Shown in pieces: positions 10,010 through 19,802 of a stretch of 64,000 bases of DNA. The first letter of the stretch is position 1. The number at the start of each line of letters is the position of its first letter. The stretch comes from Chromohalobacter nigrandesensis (lineage in GTDB: Bacteria; Pseudomonadota; Gammaproteobacteria; Pseudomonadales; Halomonadaceae), in the NCBI RefSeq assembly GCF_023061285.1, contig NZ_JAKGAM010000007.1, positions 62,001 to 126,000 of the forward strand, read 5' to 3'. The notes below the pieces were generated by a model. It had not been told where the DNA came from, made no database searches, and was given only the letters and a program-made list of their open reading frames with translations. Made by a program: the position numbers and the translations under genes.

Positions 10010-11217
10010 AGATTCGCGACGCCTATACCATCGTCACCAGCCCCGGCCGAAATTTCGTAACGCTCAAGATAATCACCGACACCGACATTTACGGGATCGG
10101 CGACGCCACCCTCAACGGCCGCGAGATGGCGGTGACGGCCTATCTCGACGAGCATGTGGTACCGGCGCTGATCGGCCGCGACGCCAGCCGTATCGAAGAC
10201 ACCTGGCAATACCTTTATCGCGGCGCTTACTGGCGGCGCGGCCCGGTGACCATGACCGCCATCGCCGCCGTCGACATGGCCCTCTGGGACATCAAGGCCA
10301 AGGCCGCCGGCATGCCGCTCTATCAACTGCTCGGCGGCAAAAGCCGCGAGCGGGTAATGACCTACGCCCACTGCACCGGCCAGGAGATCGATGACTGCCT
10401 GGAAGAGGTCGCCCGCCATGTGGAGATGGGTTACCGCGCGGTACGCGTCCAATCAGGTGTCCCGGGGATCAAGACCACCTATGGCGTGGCCAAGAACCCT
10501 GGCGAGCGTTACGAGCCGGCCGACTCTTCGCTACCCGCCGAACACGTCTGGAGCACCGAGAAGTACCTCAACCATGTGCCCAAGCTGTTCGCCGCCGTGC
10601 GCGAGCGATTCGGCGACGACCTGCATGTCTTGCACGACGTTCATCATCGCCTGACACCGATCGAGGCTGCGCGGCTAGGCAAGGCCGTCGAACCCTACCA
10701 CCTGTTCTGGCTGGAGGACTGCGTAGCGGCCGAGAATCAGGAGGGGCTACGCCTGATTCGTGAACACACCACCACGCCGCTGGCAATCGGCGAAGTATTC
10801 AACTCGATCCACGACTGCCGCGAGATGATCCAGAACCAATGGATCGACTATATCCGCATGCCGCTCACTCATGGCGGCGGCATCACCGCGCTGCGCCGCG
10901 TTGCCGATCTGGCCGCGCTTTATCACGTGCGCACCGGTTTCCACGGCCCCACCGACCTGTCGCCGATATGTCTCGGCGCGGCGATTCACTTCGACACCTG
11001 GGTACCCAACTTCGGTATCCAGGAACACATGCCGCATACCACCGAGACTGACGCGGTTTTCCCCCACGACTATCGCTTCGAGGACGGCCATTTCCTGGTG
11101 GGCGAGTCCCCGGGACACGGCGTCGATATCGATGAAGAGCTCGCCGCGAAGTACCCCTACGAACGTGCCAGCCTGCCGGTCAACCGTCTCGAAGACGGCA
11201 CGCTATGGCACTGGTAG
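10006..11217 (+). CDS. manD: Mannonate dehydratase ManD (enolase superfamily, RspA-like)
   Basis: 403-residue mandelate-racemase/muconate-lactonising enzyme. Metal ligands Asp211 (LHDVHH), Glu237 (WLEDC) and Glu263 (IGEVF) are present, with Arg147, Tyr159 and His213, the residues used as acid/base in characterised ManDs. The Chromohalobacter salexigens ManD has a known structure and belongs to the low-efficiency group that acts weakly on D-mannonate and D-gluconate; this sequence looks almost the same from memory. A full UxuA lies in the same island, so this enzyme need not carry the main flux. The start overlaps the regulator stop codon. Confidence 0.9.
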   Translation: MKIRDAYTIVTSPGRNFVTLKIITDTDIYGIGDATLNGREMAVTAYLDEHVVPALIGRDASRIEDTWQYLYRGAYWRRGPVTMTAIAAVDMALWDIKAKAAGMPLYQLLGGKSRERVMTYAHCTGQEIDDCLEEVARHVEMGYRAVRVQSGVPGIKTTYGVAKNPGERYEPADSSLPAEHVWSTEKYLNHVPKLFAAVRERFGDDLHVLHDVHHRLTPIEAARLGKAVEPYHLFWLEDCVAAENQEGLRLIREHTTTPLAIGEVFNSIHDCREMIQNQWIDYIRMPLTHGGGITALRRVADLAALYHVRTGFHGPTDLSPICLGAAIHFDTWVPNFGIQEHMPHTTETDAVFPHDYRFEDGHFLVGESPGHGVDIDEELAAKYPYERASLPVNRLEDGTLWHW

Positions 11218-11254
11218 GTCATTCGCCTTGCGTAACACGAATCAGGAGTCATTC

Positions 11255-12277
11255 ATGAAAGCCTTTGAAGTTCGCGCCCCCCACGATTTCGGCATCGTGG
11301 ACGTCGAGGACCCTCGAGTCGGCGCCGACGAGGTGCTGGTCGGCCCCGCCTTCGCCGGTATCTGCGGCTCCGACATGCACATCATTCACGGCGACAACGC
11401 CTTCGTGCGTTTCCCGCGCATTACCGGGCATGAGTTCGCCGGGGTCGTCGAAGCGGTCGGAGAAAGCGTCACAGGCATTGCGGCAGGTGACCGAGTCTGC
11501 ATCGACCCGGTGATCAACTGCGGCGAGTGCTACCCGTGCCGCATCGGCCGCCCCAACGTCTGCAGCCGCCTCGAAGTGATCGGTGTGCACCGCGACGGTG
11601 GTTTCGAGCAGCGCGTCAGCGTACCGGCAGGCAATGTCCATCATATCCCCGAGCACGTCGGCCTCGACCAGGCCGCTCTGGTCGAACCCTACACCATCGC
11701 CTGTAACGTCCTCGACCGCATGCAGTCTCACGACGGCGATGCTCTGCTGATCCTCGGTGCTGGCGTGATCGGCCTGACGATTCTCCAGGTTGCCCGGGCC
11801 AAGGGGCTAACCAATATTACCGTCAGCGATGTCATCGACGATCGCCTGGAAGTGGCCCACTCGCTGGGCGCCAGCCACACCGTCAATGGTCAACGAGAAG
11901 ACCTCGAGGCGGTGATGACTGAGCGCACCGGCGGCGAAGGCGTTCCGTTGATCGCCGACGCCGCCTGCGTGCCGGCGCTGTTCCCACAGCTCGCGCGAAT
12001 CGCCTCGCCAGCCGGGCGTATTGGCTTACTGGGTTTCAACACGACGCCCAGCGACTTAGTCCAGCTCGAGGTAATCAAGAAGGAGCTGAGCATCGTCGGC
12101 TCACGACTCAACAACCGCAAGTTTCCCGAAGTTATCGAGATGCTCGCCAGCGGGCGGCTCGATGCCATGGCGCTGGTCAGCCACCGGCTGCCCTTCGCTG
12201 AGATGGGTGAAGCGATCCACATGATCGATCACCACCCGGAACGCGTGTGCAAGGTACTCATCGAGCTCGATGCCTGA
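11255..12277 (+). CDS. Zn-dependent medium-chain dehydrogenase, probable L-gulonate 5-dehydrogenase
   Basis: 340-residue MDR-family alcohol dehydrogenase. Catalytic zinc ligands are Cys37 (GICGSDMH) and His59-Glu60 (GHEFAG). The structural zinc lobe has four Cys (CGECYPCRIGRPNVC). The Rossmann motif is LGAGVIGLTILQVARA near residue 170. AGGAG precedes the ATG at 11255. The RspB-type relative in C. salexigens was reported to oxidise L-gulonate to D-fructuronate; the same role fits the fructuronate reductase and UxuA further on. L-idonate or galactonate oxidation are alternatives. Confidence 0.82.
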   Translation: MKAFEVRAPHDFGIVDVEDPRVGADEVLVGPAFAGICGSDMHIIHGDNAFVRFPRITGHEFAGVVEAVGESVTGIAAGDRVCIDPVINCGECYPCRIGRPNVCSRLEVIGVHRDGGFEQRVSVPAGNVHHIPEHVGLDQAALVEPYTIACNVLDRMQSHDGDALLILGAGVIGLTILQVARAKGLTNITVSDVIDDRLEVAHSLGASHTVNGQREDLEAVMTERTGGEGVPLIADAACVPALFPQLARIASPAGRIGLLGFNTTPSDLVQLEVIKKELSIVGSRLNNRKFPEVIEMLASGRLDAMALVSHRLPFAEMGEAIHMIDHHPERVCKVLIELDA

Positions 12278-12379
12278 AGCGCTAAGCGATTCGGCCCTCG
12301 CACTCGCCAATGACCGAATGCAAACCACTACTCAACGCTCAACAACAACAGCCATCAAACAGAGTCAGGAGTGAACGTC

Positions 12380-13348
12380 ATGCTCAAACAGCTACTCGTC
12401 AGCGCCGTTATCGGCTCAAGCATACTCGCCGCCCCGTTCGCCACAGCTGCGGATTACACCCTCAAGTTCGGCCACCTGGCCAACGAAGAAAACATCTGGA
12501 ACAAAGCCGCCGAGCGCTTCAAACAAGTCGTCGAAGAAGAGTCCGACGGCCGCATCGAGGTACAGATATTTCCCAACGAGCAGTTGGGCACCGAGATGGA
12601 AGTCATCAACAGCATTCAACTCGGCACCGCTGATATGACCATCACCGGAGAAAGCCTGCAGAACTGGGCCCCCAAGGCGGCGATGATGGCCGTGCCCTAC
12701 GCCTTCCGCGACTCCGAGCACCTGCACAAGGCGGTCGAGGGCGATATCGGCAAGCAGATCGAACAACAGGTCGAGGAGAAAACCGGCCTGGTACCGGTCG
12801 CCTGGTTCGAACGCGGCACGCGTGAACTGACTTCCAACCGGCCGATAAAGAAGCCCTCTGACCTTGATGGCTTGCGTTTGCGCGTACCCAACGTGCCTCT
12901 GTTCGTCGATACCTGGCAGGCGCTTGGCGCCAAGCCCACGCCGATGGCCTTCAGCGAGGTGTTCACATCGCTGCAGCAGGGCACCATCGATGGTCAGGAG
13001 AACCCACTGTCACTGATCGAAAGCGCCAGCTTCAATGAGGTTCAGGACTACGTGAACGTGACCGATCACGTGCGTAGCTGGATCTACGTGGTGATCGGCA
13101 AGAACAAGCTTGAGTCAATGCCGGAGGACCTGCAGGAGGTGGTCCTCGATGCGGCTCAGCAGATGCAGTCCTATGAGGCGAAACTCTTCTCCGAGGACCA
13201 GAAACGTCTGCGCAACGCGCTCGAAGAGGCAGGCATGGAGTTCGTCGAAGTCGATCAACAAGCCTTTGCCGACGCGGCCGAGCCGGCCGTCAAGGAATCG
13301 CTGAACGACGAACAGCAGACACTCTACGAGGAGATTCAGGACCTCTAA
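12380..13348 (+). CDS. dctP: TRAP transporter substrate-binding protein (DctP)
   Basis: 322 residues from the ATG at 12380, which has AGGAG 8 nt upstream; a GTG 9 nt earlier overlaps that ribosome-binding site and is less likely. A signal peptide with cleavage near ATAA/DYTLKF is followed by the periplasmic DctP fold, including the Arg in TSNRPIKKPSDLDGLRLRVP that usually holds the substrate carboxylate. It binds the sugar acid for the DctQM permease that follows. The substrate, L-gulonate or another hexonate/hexuronate, is inferred from the neighbours. A strong hairpin follows the stop codon. Confidence 0.92.
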   Translation: MLKQLLVSAVIGSSILAAPFATAADYTLKFGHLANEENIWNKAAERFKQVVEEESDGRIEVQIFPNEQLGTEMEVINSIQLGTADMTITGESLQNWAPKAAMMAVPYAFRDSEHLHKAVEGDIGKQIEQQVEEKTGLVPVAWFERGTRELTSNRPIKKPSDLDGLRLRVPNVPLFVDTWQALGAKPTPMAFSEVFTSLQQGTIDGQENPLSLIESASFNEVQDYVNVTDHVRSWIYVVIGKNKLESMPEDLQEVVLDAAQQMQSYEAKLFSEDQKRLRNALEEAGMEFVEVDQQAFADAAEPAVKESLNDEQQTLYEEIQDL

Positions 13349-13367
13349 TCCGGCCATGCACCTCATC

Positions 13368-13397
13368 CCGGGGCCGGGCCGGACATGACGGCCCCGG
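13368..13397 (+). promoter_or_regulatory. Hairpin between dctP and dctQ
   Basis: Perfect 9-bp GC stem (CCGGGGCCG 13368-13376 and CGGCCCCGG 13389-13397) with a 12-nt loop and no T tail. It starts 20 nt after the dctP stop. Intercistronic hairpins at this place commonly stabilise the upstream part of the transcript so the binding protein outnumbers the permease. Confidence 0.65.
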
Positions 13398-13428
13398 CAC
13401 TCTACCGACTCGCCGAGGAATATCCCTG

Positions 13429-14001
13429 ATGAGCGATTCCGATTCCATATCGAGCGATCCGCTGCACGACATCGCTGAGATTCCCCCCCTCGGCGGTATC
13501 TGGGGGCGGTTGGTCAGCGGGCTCGACCGCCTGTTCGCTCTACTCGCATCGCTGGCGCTGATAGCCATCGCCGCGGTGGTGATCCTGCAAATCGTCTCCC
13601 GAGTGGCGCTGCCTAGTTCCCCAGCCTGGACCGAGGAGCTATCGCGCTATCTGTTCATCTACATGGTGGCGCTGTCATCCGGGCTCGTCCTGCGCCGCAA
13701 CCGCCATGTCAACGTAGAACTTTTCCAGCATCTGTTAGGCCGACGCAGCCAGCTGGTCTACCGAGCACTATGTTGTTTGGTCGTGGGTGTCTTCTCAGCG
13801 TGGATGATCCCCCACGCCATGCAATTCGCCCAGGTAGGTGCCTTCCAGACCTCGCCGACTCTAGAGGTCCACATGCACTATATCTTCTTCTCGACCGTCG
13901 CCCTGTTCGGCTTGTCCGCCCTGTATGCGGCGATCGGCTTGATCGAGGCCGGGGTGGCCATCGCTCACGGCGGATCGACCCATGCCAGGGAGACGCCATG
14001 A
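13429..14001 (+). CDS. dctQ: TRAP transporter small permease (DctQ)
   Basis: 190-residue inner-membrane protein with four hydrophobic segments and the DctQ signature around PAWTEELSRYLFIYMVALSS near residue 64. It pairs with DctM to form the sodium-driven sugar-acid importer. The stop codon overlaps the dctM start as ATGA. Confidence 0.92.
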   Translation: MSDSDSISSDPLHDIAEIPPLGGIWGRLVSGLDRLFALLASLALIAIAAVVILQIVSRVALPSSPAWTEELSRYLFIYMVALSSGLVLRRNRHVNVELFQHLLGRRSQLVYRALCCLVVGVFSAWMIPHAMQFAQVGAFQTSPTLEVHMHYIFFSTVALFGLSALYAAIGLIEAGVAIAHGGSTHARETP

Positions 14002-15281
14002 TGGAAGTCGCCGTCCTGTTCTGCGTATTTATTGTTCTGCTGCTGGTAGGCATCCCCATCGCCTTCTCGCTGGGCATCGCTTCACTTTCTTACCTGCTGC
14101 TATCGGACATCTCGCTGACCATCGTCCCGCAGCGCATGTACGGTGGTATCGACACCTTCGTGTTGCTGTGCATTCCCGGTTTCGTGCTAGCCGGCAACCT
14201 GATGAACGTCGGCAACATTACCGATCATATCGTGCGTTTCGCGAACGCCTTGATGGGTCATATCCGCGGTGGTCTGGGGCTGGCCAACGTGGGCGGCTCA
14301 ATGATCTTCGGCGGTATCTCCGGCACCGCCGTGGCCGATGCGGCAAGTATCGGTTCAGTGATGATCCCCGGCATGTCCCGCGCCGGCTACGACAAGCCCT
14401 TCGCCGCCGCAGTGACCGCCGCCTCATCGACAGTGGGGCCGATCATTCCCCCTAGCGTACCGATGATCATCGCCGGCTCGCTATCCGGCGTCTCGGTCGG
14501 CCGGATGTTTCTGGCCGGCGCCATTCCGGGACTGTTGCTGGGCCTGGCGATGATGATCACCGTGTACATCCTGGCGGTGAAGCGTGGTTATCCCAAGGAG
14601 CGACGGGCGACCTTCAGGGAACTGGTCAAGGAAGGCCGCAGCGCGTTCTGGGCGCTGCTGATGACATTCATCATCCTCTACGGGATCATCGGTGGCGTCT
14701 TCACTCCCACCGAGGCGTCTATCGTCGCCAGCCTATATGCCTTGGTCATCGGCATGTTCGTCTACAAAGGCATTACCTGGCGCAACCTGCCGCAAATCGT
14801 CGTCGACACCGTATTGACCTCCGGCTCGCTGATGCTGCTGGTGGGCCTAGCCAACCTGTTCGGCTGGATCCTCACCAGCCAGCAGATCCCGCAGATGATC
14901 GCCGACCAGATCCTTGGCTTCAGCGAGAACCCCATCGTGGTGATCCTGATTCTCAACCTGATCCTGCTGGTCGTAGGCACCTTCATGGAGACCATCGCCG
15001 CGCTGATCATTCTGTTCCCGGCGCTGTTGGGCGTGGCCACCGGGGTGGGCATGGACCCGGTCCATTTCGGGCTGATGGCGGTGCTTAACCTGATGATCGG
15101 ACTGACCACCCCCCCCCTTGGAGTCTGCCTTTTCGTTGTCGCGGGTATCGGCAAGCTGCCGATGCTGCGCGTGGCACGGGCCATCGTACCGTTCCTGATC
15201 TGCAACCTGGTGGTACTGCTACTGGTGTCCTACGTGCCAGCCCTTTCGCTGTGGCTACCCAACCTGCTAATGGGAGACTGA
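13998..15281 (+). CDS. dctM: TRAP transporter large permease (DctM)
   Basis: 427-residue inner-membrane permease with about twelve hydrophobic segments, starting MMEVAVLFCVFIVLLLVGIP at the ATG overlapping the dctQ stop. Family motifs include GGSMIFGGISGTAVADAASI, TAASSTVGPIIPPSVPMII and GLTTPPLGVCLF. It carries the sugar acid across the inner membrane with sodium co-transport. uxuB-type gene begins 6 nt after its stop. Confidence 0.94.
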   Translation: MMEVAVLFCVFIVLLLVGIPIAFSLGIASLSYLLLSDISLTIVPQRMYGGIDTFVLLCIPGFVLAGNLMNVGNITDHIVRFANALMGHIRGGLGLANVGGSMIFGGISGTAVADAASIGSVMIPGMSRAGYDKPFAAAVTAASSTVGPIIPPSVPMIIAGSLSGVSVGRMFLAGAIPGLLLGLAMMITVYILAVKRGYPKERRATFRELVKEGRSAFWALLMTFIILYGIIGGVFTPTEASIVASLYALVIGMFVYKGITWRNLPQIVVDTVLTSGSLMLLVGLANLFGWILTSQQIPQMIADQILGFSENPIVVILILNLILLVVGTFMETIAALIILFPALLGVATGVGMDPVHFGLMAVLNLMIGLTTPPLGVCLFVVAGIGKLPMLRVARAIVPFLICNLVVLLLVSYVPALSLWLPNLLMGD

Positions 15282-15287
15282 TCGATC

Positions 15288-16745
15288 ATGACGCCGACAC
15301 CGATACTCAGCACGTATGCACCGGCCACGGTGGGCATCGTCCATCTCGGCCTTGGTGCTTTTCATCGCGCCCACCAAGCGGCCTACCTGGAGCGCAACCT
15401 GGCCCGCCACGATGGCGGCCCGTGGGGCATTGCCAGCGCCAATCTGCGTTCCAATCGCCAGCTCGTCGAGCTGATGCGCGAACGCGATCAGCGCTATCAC
15501 GTCGCCGAATACGCCGACAGCGAAACCCTCACCCTGCGCGAGATCACGGCGATTCGCGAAACATTCTATACCGGTCCCGGCGGTGAGGATCTCGAGACCT
15601 TGTTGACCCGCATGAGCGAGCCCACCGTGCGCATCGTCACACTGACCGTGACCGAGAAGGGCTATTACCTCGATCCGGCGGACGGCCGGCTGCTGCTCGA
15701 CGCAGAGCCGATTTGTCACGATATCGCCACTCCCACGCAGCCGCAGACCGCACCGGGCATGCTGGTCGAAGCGCTGGCTAGACGATTCACGGCCGATACT
15801 CCGGCATTCACGGTGCTGTGCTGCGATAACATGCCCGATAATGGCAAACGCACTCGCCGCGCGGTGATCGAGCTGGCGCGCCAACGCGATGAGGAGCTCG
15901 CCGCATGGATCACCGAACACGTCGCCTTCCCCTGCAGTATGGTCGACCGCATCGTCCCGGCAATGAGCGAGGCTGATTTCGAGCGCCTGCGCGCGCAGGG
16001 CATCGACGACCCAGCGGCGGTAACCTGCGAGGCTTTCAGCCAATGGGTGATCGAGGATGACTTTCCCCAGGGACGTCCTGACTGGGAGCATGAAGGCGTC
16101 GAGATGGTCGCCGACGTCGCGCCCTTCGAGACCATGAAGCTGCGCATGCTCAACGGCAGTCATTCGCTGCTCGCCTACCTCGGCGTGCTGGCGGGGATCG
16201 AGACAGTGGCCGACGCCATCGGCCGCGAGGAATTCATCGGCCTGCTGCGCCGCTACATGCGTGACGAGGCCGCGCCGACGCTGAATATACCCGAAGGCAC
16301 CGACCTCGACGCTTACGCTGATAGCCTGCTGGCCCGCTTCACCAACGACAGCCTGCACCATCGCCTGCAGCAGATCGCCATGGACGGCTCGCAGAAGCTG
16401 CCCCAGCGCTGGCTGAGCGGCACCCGGCAACGTCTCGTCGATGATGCGGATATTCGCTGCGCCGCACTCGGCGTGGCGGCATGGATCCGCTATACCGCCG
16501 GTCGCGACCTGGCCGACGCTCACCACCCGGTCGACGATCCGATGGCCGAGACCTTCGCCGCGTTGCATGTCGAACACGACAAGCCCGAGTCACTGATCGC
16601 CGCCTTTCTCGCCCTCGACGCTATTTTCCCGCGAGAACTGGCCGAGGATGCCCGTTTTCGCAGCGCAGTACTCGATGCCTACCACACACTGAATGGCAGC
16701 GGCGTCACAGCGGCCCTGGCCGCACTCGACGCCCCGACACGATAG
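15288..16745 (+). CDS. uxuB: Mannitol-dehydrogenase-family oxidoreductase, probable D-fructuronate reductase
   Basis: 485-residue polyol-specific long-chain dehydrogenase. The N-terminal Rossmann motif is VHLGLGAFHRAHQA near residue 18. The catalytic K-x4-N-x2-H pattern is KLRMLNGSH near residue 283. UxuB-type members reduce D-fructuronate to D-mannonate with NADH. The position directly upstream of uxuA favours this over mannitol or altronate (UxaB) activity. It starts 6 nt past dctM and ends 9 nt before uxuA. Confidence 0.88.
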   Translation: MTPTPILSTYAPATVGIVHLGLGAFHRAHQAAYLERNLARHDGGPWGIASANLRSNRQLVELMRERDQRYHVAEYADSETLTLREITAIRETFYTGPGGEDLETLLTRMSEPTVRIVTLTVTEKGYYLDPADGRLLLDAEPICHDIATPTQPQTAPGMLVEALARRFTADTPAFTVLCCDNMPDNGKRTRRAVIELARQRDEELAAWITEHVAFPCSMVDRIVPAMSEADFERLRAQGIDDPAAVTCEAFSQWVIEDDFPQGRPDWEHEGVEMVADVAPFETMKLRMLNGSHSLLAYLGVLAGIETVADAIGREEFIGLLRRYMRDEAAPTLNIPEGTDLDAYADSLLARFTNDSLHHRLQQIAMDGSQKLPQRWLSGTRQRLVDDADIRCAALGVAAWIRYTAGRDLADAHHPVDDPMAETFAALHVEHDKPESLIAAFLALDAIFPRELAEDARFRSAVLDAYHTLNGSGVTAALAALDAPTR

Positions 16746-16754
16746 GATACGACC

Positions 16755-17930
16755 ATGGAACACACCTGGCGCTGGTTCGGTCCCGACGACCCGATCACCC
16801 TCGACGACATCCGCCAGACTGGAGCCACCGGTATCGTCACCGCCCTGCACGAGATTCCCAACGGTGAAGCCTGGCCTCACGAGGCGATTGCCGAGCGCAA
16901 GCGCTTGATCGAGGCCGCCGGACTCACCTGGTCGGTGGTCGAAAGCGTGCCGGTCCACGAGGACATCAAGAAGGCCAGCGGCGACTGCGATGCCTATATC
17001 ACCAACTATCAGCAGACGCTGCGTAACCTGGCCGCCTGCGGTATAGACGTGGTCTGCTACAACTTCATGCCGGTGCTCGACTGGACGCGCACCGACCTGG
17101 CCTGGCCGCTACCCACCGGCGGCACGGCGCTGCGCTTCGACCAGACCGCCTTCGCCGCCTTCGACCTGTACCTGCTTGAGCGTCCCGGCGCCGAACGCGA
17201 CTACGATGCCGCTGAACGCGACGCCGCCAACCGCTATCTCGACACCCTCGACGAGGCCGCTCGTAGCCGGCTGATCGACACCGTCATCGCCGGGTTGCCC
17301 GGTGCCGAGGAGCATTACACCCTGGCACGCTTTCGCGAGGTAATCGCCGGCTACGCCGAGATCGACGCTGCCCGGCTGCGCGACAACCTGGGCCGCTTCC
17401 TGCGCGCCATCGTACCGGTGGCCGAAGAGGTCGGCATCCGCCTGGCGATCCATCCCGACGATCCACCCCGCTCACTGTTCGGACTACCACGCGTGGTTTC
17501 GACGCCCGACGACGTTCAATGGATCTTCGACGCCGCCCTCAGTCCTGCCAATGGCATGACCTTCTGCACCGGCTCCTACGGCGTCAGTGAGGCAATCGAC
17601 CTGGTCGCGATGGGTGAGCGCTTCGCCGAGCGCATCTACTTCGCCCATCTGCGTGCGACCCGGCGCGAGGAAGATACGCGGACCTTCCACGAAGCGGCGC
17701 ACCTCGATGGCGATGTCGACATGGTCGGCGTCGTGAGGGCCCTGTTCGAAGAGGAACGTCGGCGCGAGCGTAACGGCGGGCCACGCCTGCCGCTACGCCC
17801 CGATCATGGCCATCACCTACTGGATGATCTATCTCGCGCGACACGCCCCGGCTATCCACTGATAGGCCGTCTCAAGGGGTTGGCAGAATTACGGGGAATA
17901 GAGATCGCCGTCAAACAGCTATGCGCTTAA
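16755..17930 (+). CDS. uxuA: D-mannonate dehydratase UxuA
   Basis: 391-residue TIM-barrel dehydratase turning D-mannonate into 2-keto-3-deoxy-D-gluconate. Diagnostic segments: [13 protein letters not shown] near residue 60, [15 protein letters not shown] near residue 97, [17 protein letters not shown] near residue 236, CTGSYG, and the C-terminal [12 protein letters not shown]. The metal-binding His and Cys of the family are in these segments. The length equals E. coli UxuA (394). AGGATACGACC precedes the ATG. Last gene of the island; no KDG kinase or aldolase gene follows, so those must be encoded elsewhere. Confidence 0.95.
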   Translation: MEHTWRWFGPDDPITLDDIRQTGATGIVTALHEIPNGEAWPHEAIAERKRLIEAAGLTWSVVESVPVHEDIKKASGDCDAYITNYQQTLRNLAACGIDVVCYNFMPVLDWTRTDLAWPLPTGGTALRFDQTAFAAFDLYLLERPGAERDYDAAERDAANRYLDTLDEAARSRLIDTVIAGLPGAEEHYTLARFREVIAGYAEIDAARLRDNLGRFLRAIVPVAEEVGIRLAIHPDDPPRSLFGLPRVVSTPDDVQWIFDAALSPANGMTFCTGSYGVSEAIDLVAMGERFAERIYFAHLRATRREEDTRTFHEAAHLDGDVDMVGVVRALFEEERRRERNGGPRLPLRPDHGHHLLDDLSRATRPGYPLIGRLKGLAELRGIEIAVKQLCA

Positions 17931-18005
17931 AGCGGCGCCCGCTACGCAAAGCCGAGGCACGGTGTGGTAAGGTGGAGGGCCTGCAAAACGGTCAGGATTC
18001 CCGTC

Positions 18006-19241
18006 ATGCCAACACTCTTCGGCAAGCGCGTGTTACTCGGCATCAGCGCCGGTATCGCCGCTTACAAAAGCGCTCAACTCGCTCGCCTGTTGAAAAAGGC
18101 GGGCTGCGAGGTGCGTGTGATCATGACCGAGGGCGCGCAGGCTTTCATTACGCCACTGACGCTTCAGGCCCTCACCGGGGAGCAGGTTCGCACGTCACTG
18201 CTCGACCCCGAGGCAGAAGCCGGCATGGGCCATATCGAGCTGGCGCGCTGGGCGGAGTTGATTTTCGTCGCGCCGGCCACCGCCGATCTCATGGCGCGCC
18301 TGGCGCATGGCCATGCCGACGACCTGCTCACCACGCTGTGCTTGGCCAGCGAGGCGGAGTGCGTCATGGCGCCGGCGATGAACCAGGCCATGTGGCGCCA
18401 TCCGGCGACCCAAGCCAATGTCGCGACGTTGCACACTCTGGGGTGGCGCCTGCTGGGCCCCGATGGTGGCGAGCAGGCATGTGGCGATGTCGGGCTCGGC
18501 CGCATGCGCGAACCGGAAGCGCTGATCGCCGAGCTCGCGGAGGCGCCGGCGGTGCGCGATGCCGAAGCGCTGCGGATAACGATCACCGCCGGCCCGACCC
18601 ATGAAGCGCTCGATCCGGTACGTTATCTCTCCAACCACAGTTCCGGGAAGATGGGCTATGCCCTGGCCGCTGCCTGGGCCCGACGTGGCGCCCGCGTGCG
18701 CTTGATCAGCGGTCCTGTCACCCTGGCGACGCCCCCAAATGTCGAACGCATCGATGTGACATCGGCCAGCGAGATGCTCGCCGCCACCGAGCACGCCGCC
18801 GCCGAGAGCGATATCTTCATCGGCTGTGCAGCGGTCGCCGACTATCGCGCCGAGCACGTCGCCGAACACAAGCTCAAGAAGACCGACGCCAGCGAGACGA
18901 TGACGCTCACCCTGGTCAAGAACCCCGATATCGTGGCCGAGATCGCCGCGCGTTCACCGCGCCCGCTGATGATAGGTTTTGCCGCCGAGACCCGTGACGT
19001 GGAACGCTATGCGCACGACAAGCTGACCCGCAAGGGCATGGATATGATCGTCGCCAACGATGTCTCCCAGGCCGGGCTCGGCTTCGGCGCCGACGACAAC
19101 GCTGCCCTGTTGCTGTGGCGTGACGGCGATGACACCGACAGCCAAACGCTGCCGCCGCAGCCCAAGACCACCCTGGCCGACGCCATCGTCGACCGGGTAT
19201 TGATGCTTTACGCTCACCGCGCCTCCACGGCGCACGACTGA
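18006..19241 (+). CDS. coaBC: Bifunctional phosphopantothenoylcysteine decarboxylase / phosphopantothenate-cysteine ligase
   Basis: Two consecutive coenzyme A synthesis steps. The 411-aa protein has an N-terminal FMN-binding CoaC domain ([17 protein letters not shown]; active-site His in [16 protein letters not shown]; Cys in [14 protein letters not shown]) and a C-terminal CoaB domain from about residue 190 ([35 protein letters not shown]). The start at 18006 gives the family N-terminus. It heads the conserved coaBC-dut-algC-argB run. Confidence 0.97.
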   Translation: MPTLFGKRVLLGISAGIAAYKSAQLARLLKKAGCEVRVIMTEGAQAFITPLTLQALTGEQVRTSLLDPEAEAGMGHIELARWAELIFVAPATADLMARLAHGHADDLLTTLCLASEAECVMAPAMNQAMWRHPATQANVATLHTLGWRLLGPDGGEQACGDVGLGRMREPEALIAELAEAPAVRDAEALRITITAGPTHEALDPVRYLSNHSSGKMGYALAAAWARRGARVRLISGPVTLATPPNVERIDVTSASEMLAATEHAAAESDIFIGCAAVADYRAEHVAEHKLKKTDASETMTLTLVKNPDIVAEIAARSPRPLMIGFAAETRDVERYAHDKLTRKGMDMIVANDVSQAGLGFGADDNAALLLWRDGDDTDSQTLPPQPKTTLADAIVDRVLMLYAHRASTAHD

Positions 19242-19254
19242 CGGACCCATTCCC

Positions 19255-19731
19255 ATGTCAGATGCCTCGTTGTCTTCCGACACGACCTTGTCGGTGAAGA
19301 TTCTGGACGAACGCGTCCACGACTTCCCGCTCCCCGGTTACGCCACCACCGGCAGCGCCGGCATGGACCTGCGCGCCCTGCTCGATGGCCCGCTGACTTT
19401 AGCGCCGGGCGACTGCGAGCTGGTGCGCACCGGCCTTGCCGTGCACATCGGCGACCCGGGCCTTGCCGGCATGATCCTGCCGCGCTCCGGCCTGGGGCAT
19501 AAACACGGCATCGTGCTGGGCAATCTCGTCGGCCTGATCGACTCCGATTATCAGGGCGAGCTGATGATCTCGGTCTGGAATCGCGGTGACACGACGTTCG
19601 TTCTGGAACCGGGCGAACGCCTGGCACAATATGTGCTTGTGCCCGTGGTACAGGCCAAGCTCGACATCGTCGAGGACTTTGCCACCAGCGAGCGCGCCGG
19701 AGGGGGCTTCGGCCACTCCGGCCGCCATTGA
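19255..19731 (+). CDS. dut: dUTP diphosphatase
   Basis: Hydrolyses dUTP to dUMP, keeping uracil out of DNA. 158 residues with the five trimeric dUTPase motifs: [43 protein letters not shown], and the flexible C-terminal P-loop-like [10 protein letters not shown]. The N-terminus is about 6 residues longer than in E. coli. It begins 13 nt past coaBC. Confidence 0.97.
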   Translation: MSDASLSSDTTLSVKILDERVHDFPLPGYATTGSAGMDLRALLDGPLTLAPGDCELVRTGLAVHIGDPGLAGMILPRSGLGHKHGIVLGNLVGLIDSDYQGELMISVWNRGDTTFVLEPGERLAQYVLVPVVQAKLDIVEDFATSERAGGGFGHSGRH

Positions 19732-19802
19732 GTTCGGGCGGGCGACGCTGACGGTTGCCCGATGTTCACGGCCATATGGCCATCGACTCGAAGGGATTCA
19801 CC

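Noticed and set aside
10871-11254. Upstream extension of the Zn-dehydrogenase frame into manD
   Set aside because: The extension overlaps a conserved gene in another frame, and AGGAG plus the family N-terminus place the start at 11255.
15267-16577. Open frame of 436 codons on the minus strand opposite the uxuB-type gene
   Set aside because: Antisense to a clear mannitol-dehydrogenase-family gene; long shadow frames are common at this GC content.
9092-17960. Mobile element or prophage carrying the sugar-acid island
   Set aside because: No integrase, transposase, direct-repeat ends or tRNA boundary is visible; only the gene order suggests insertion.
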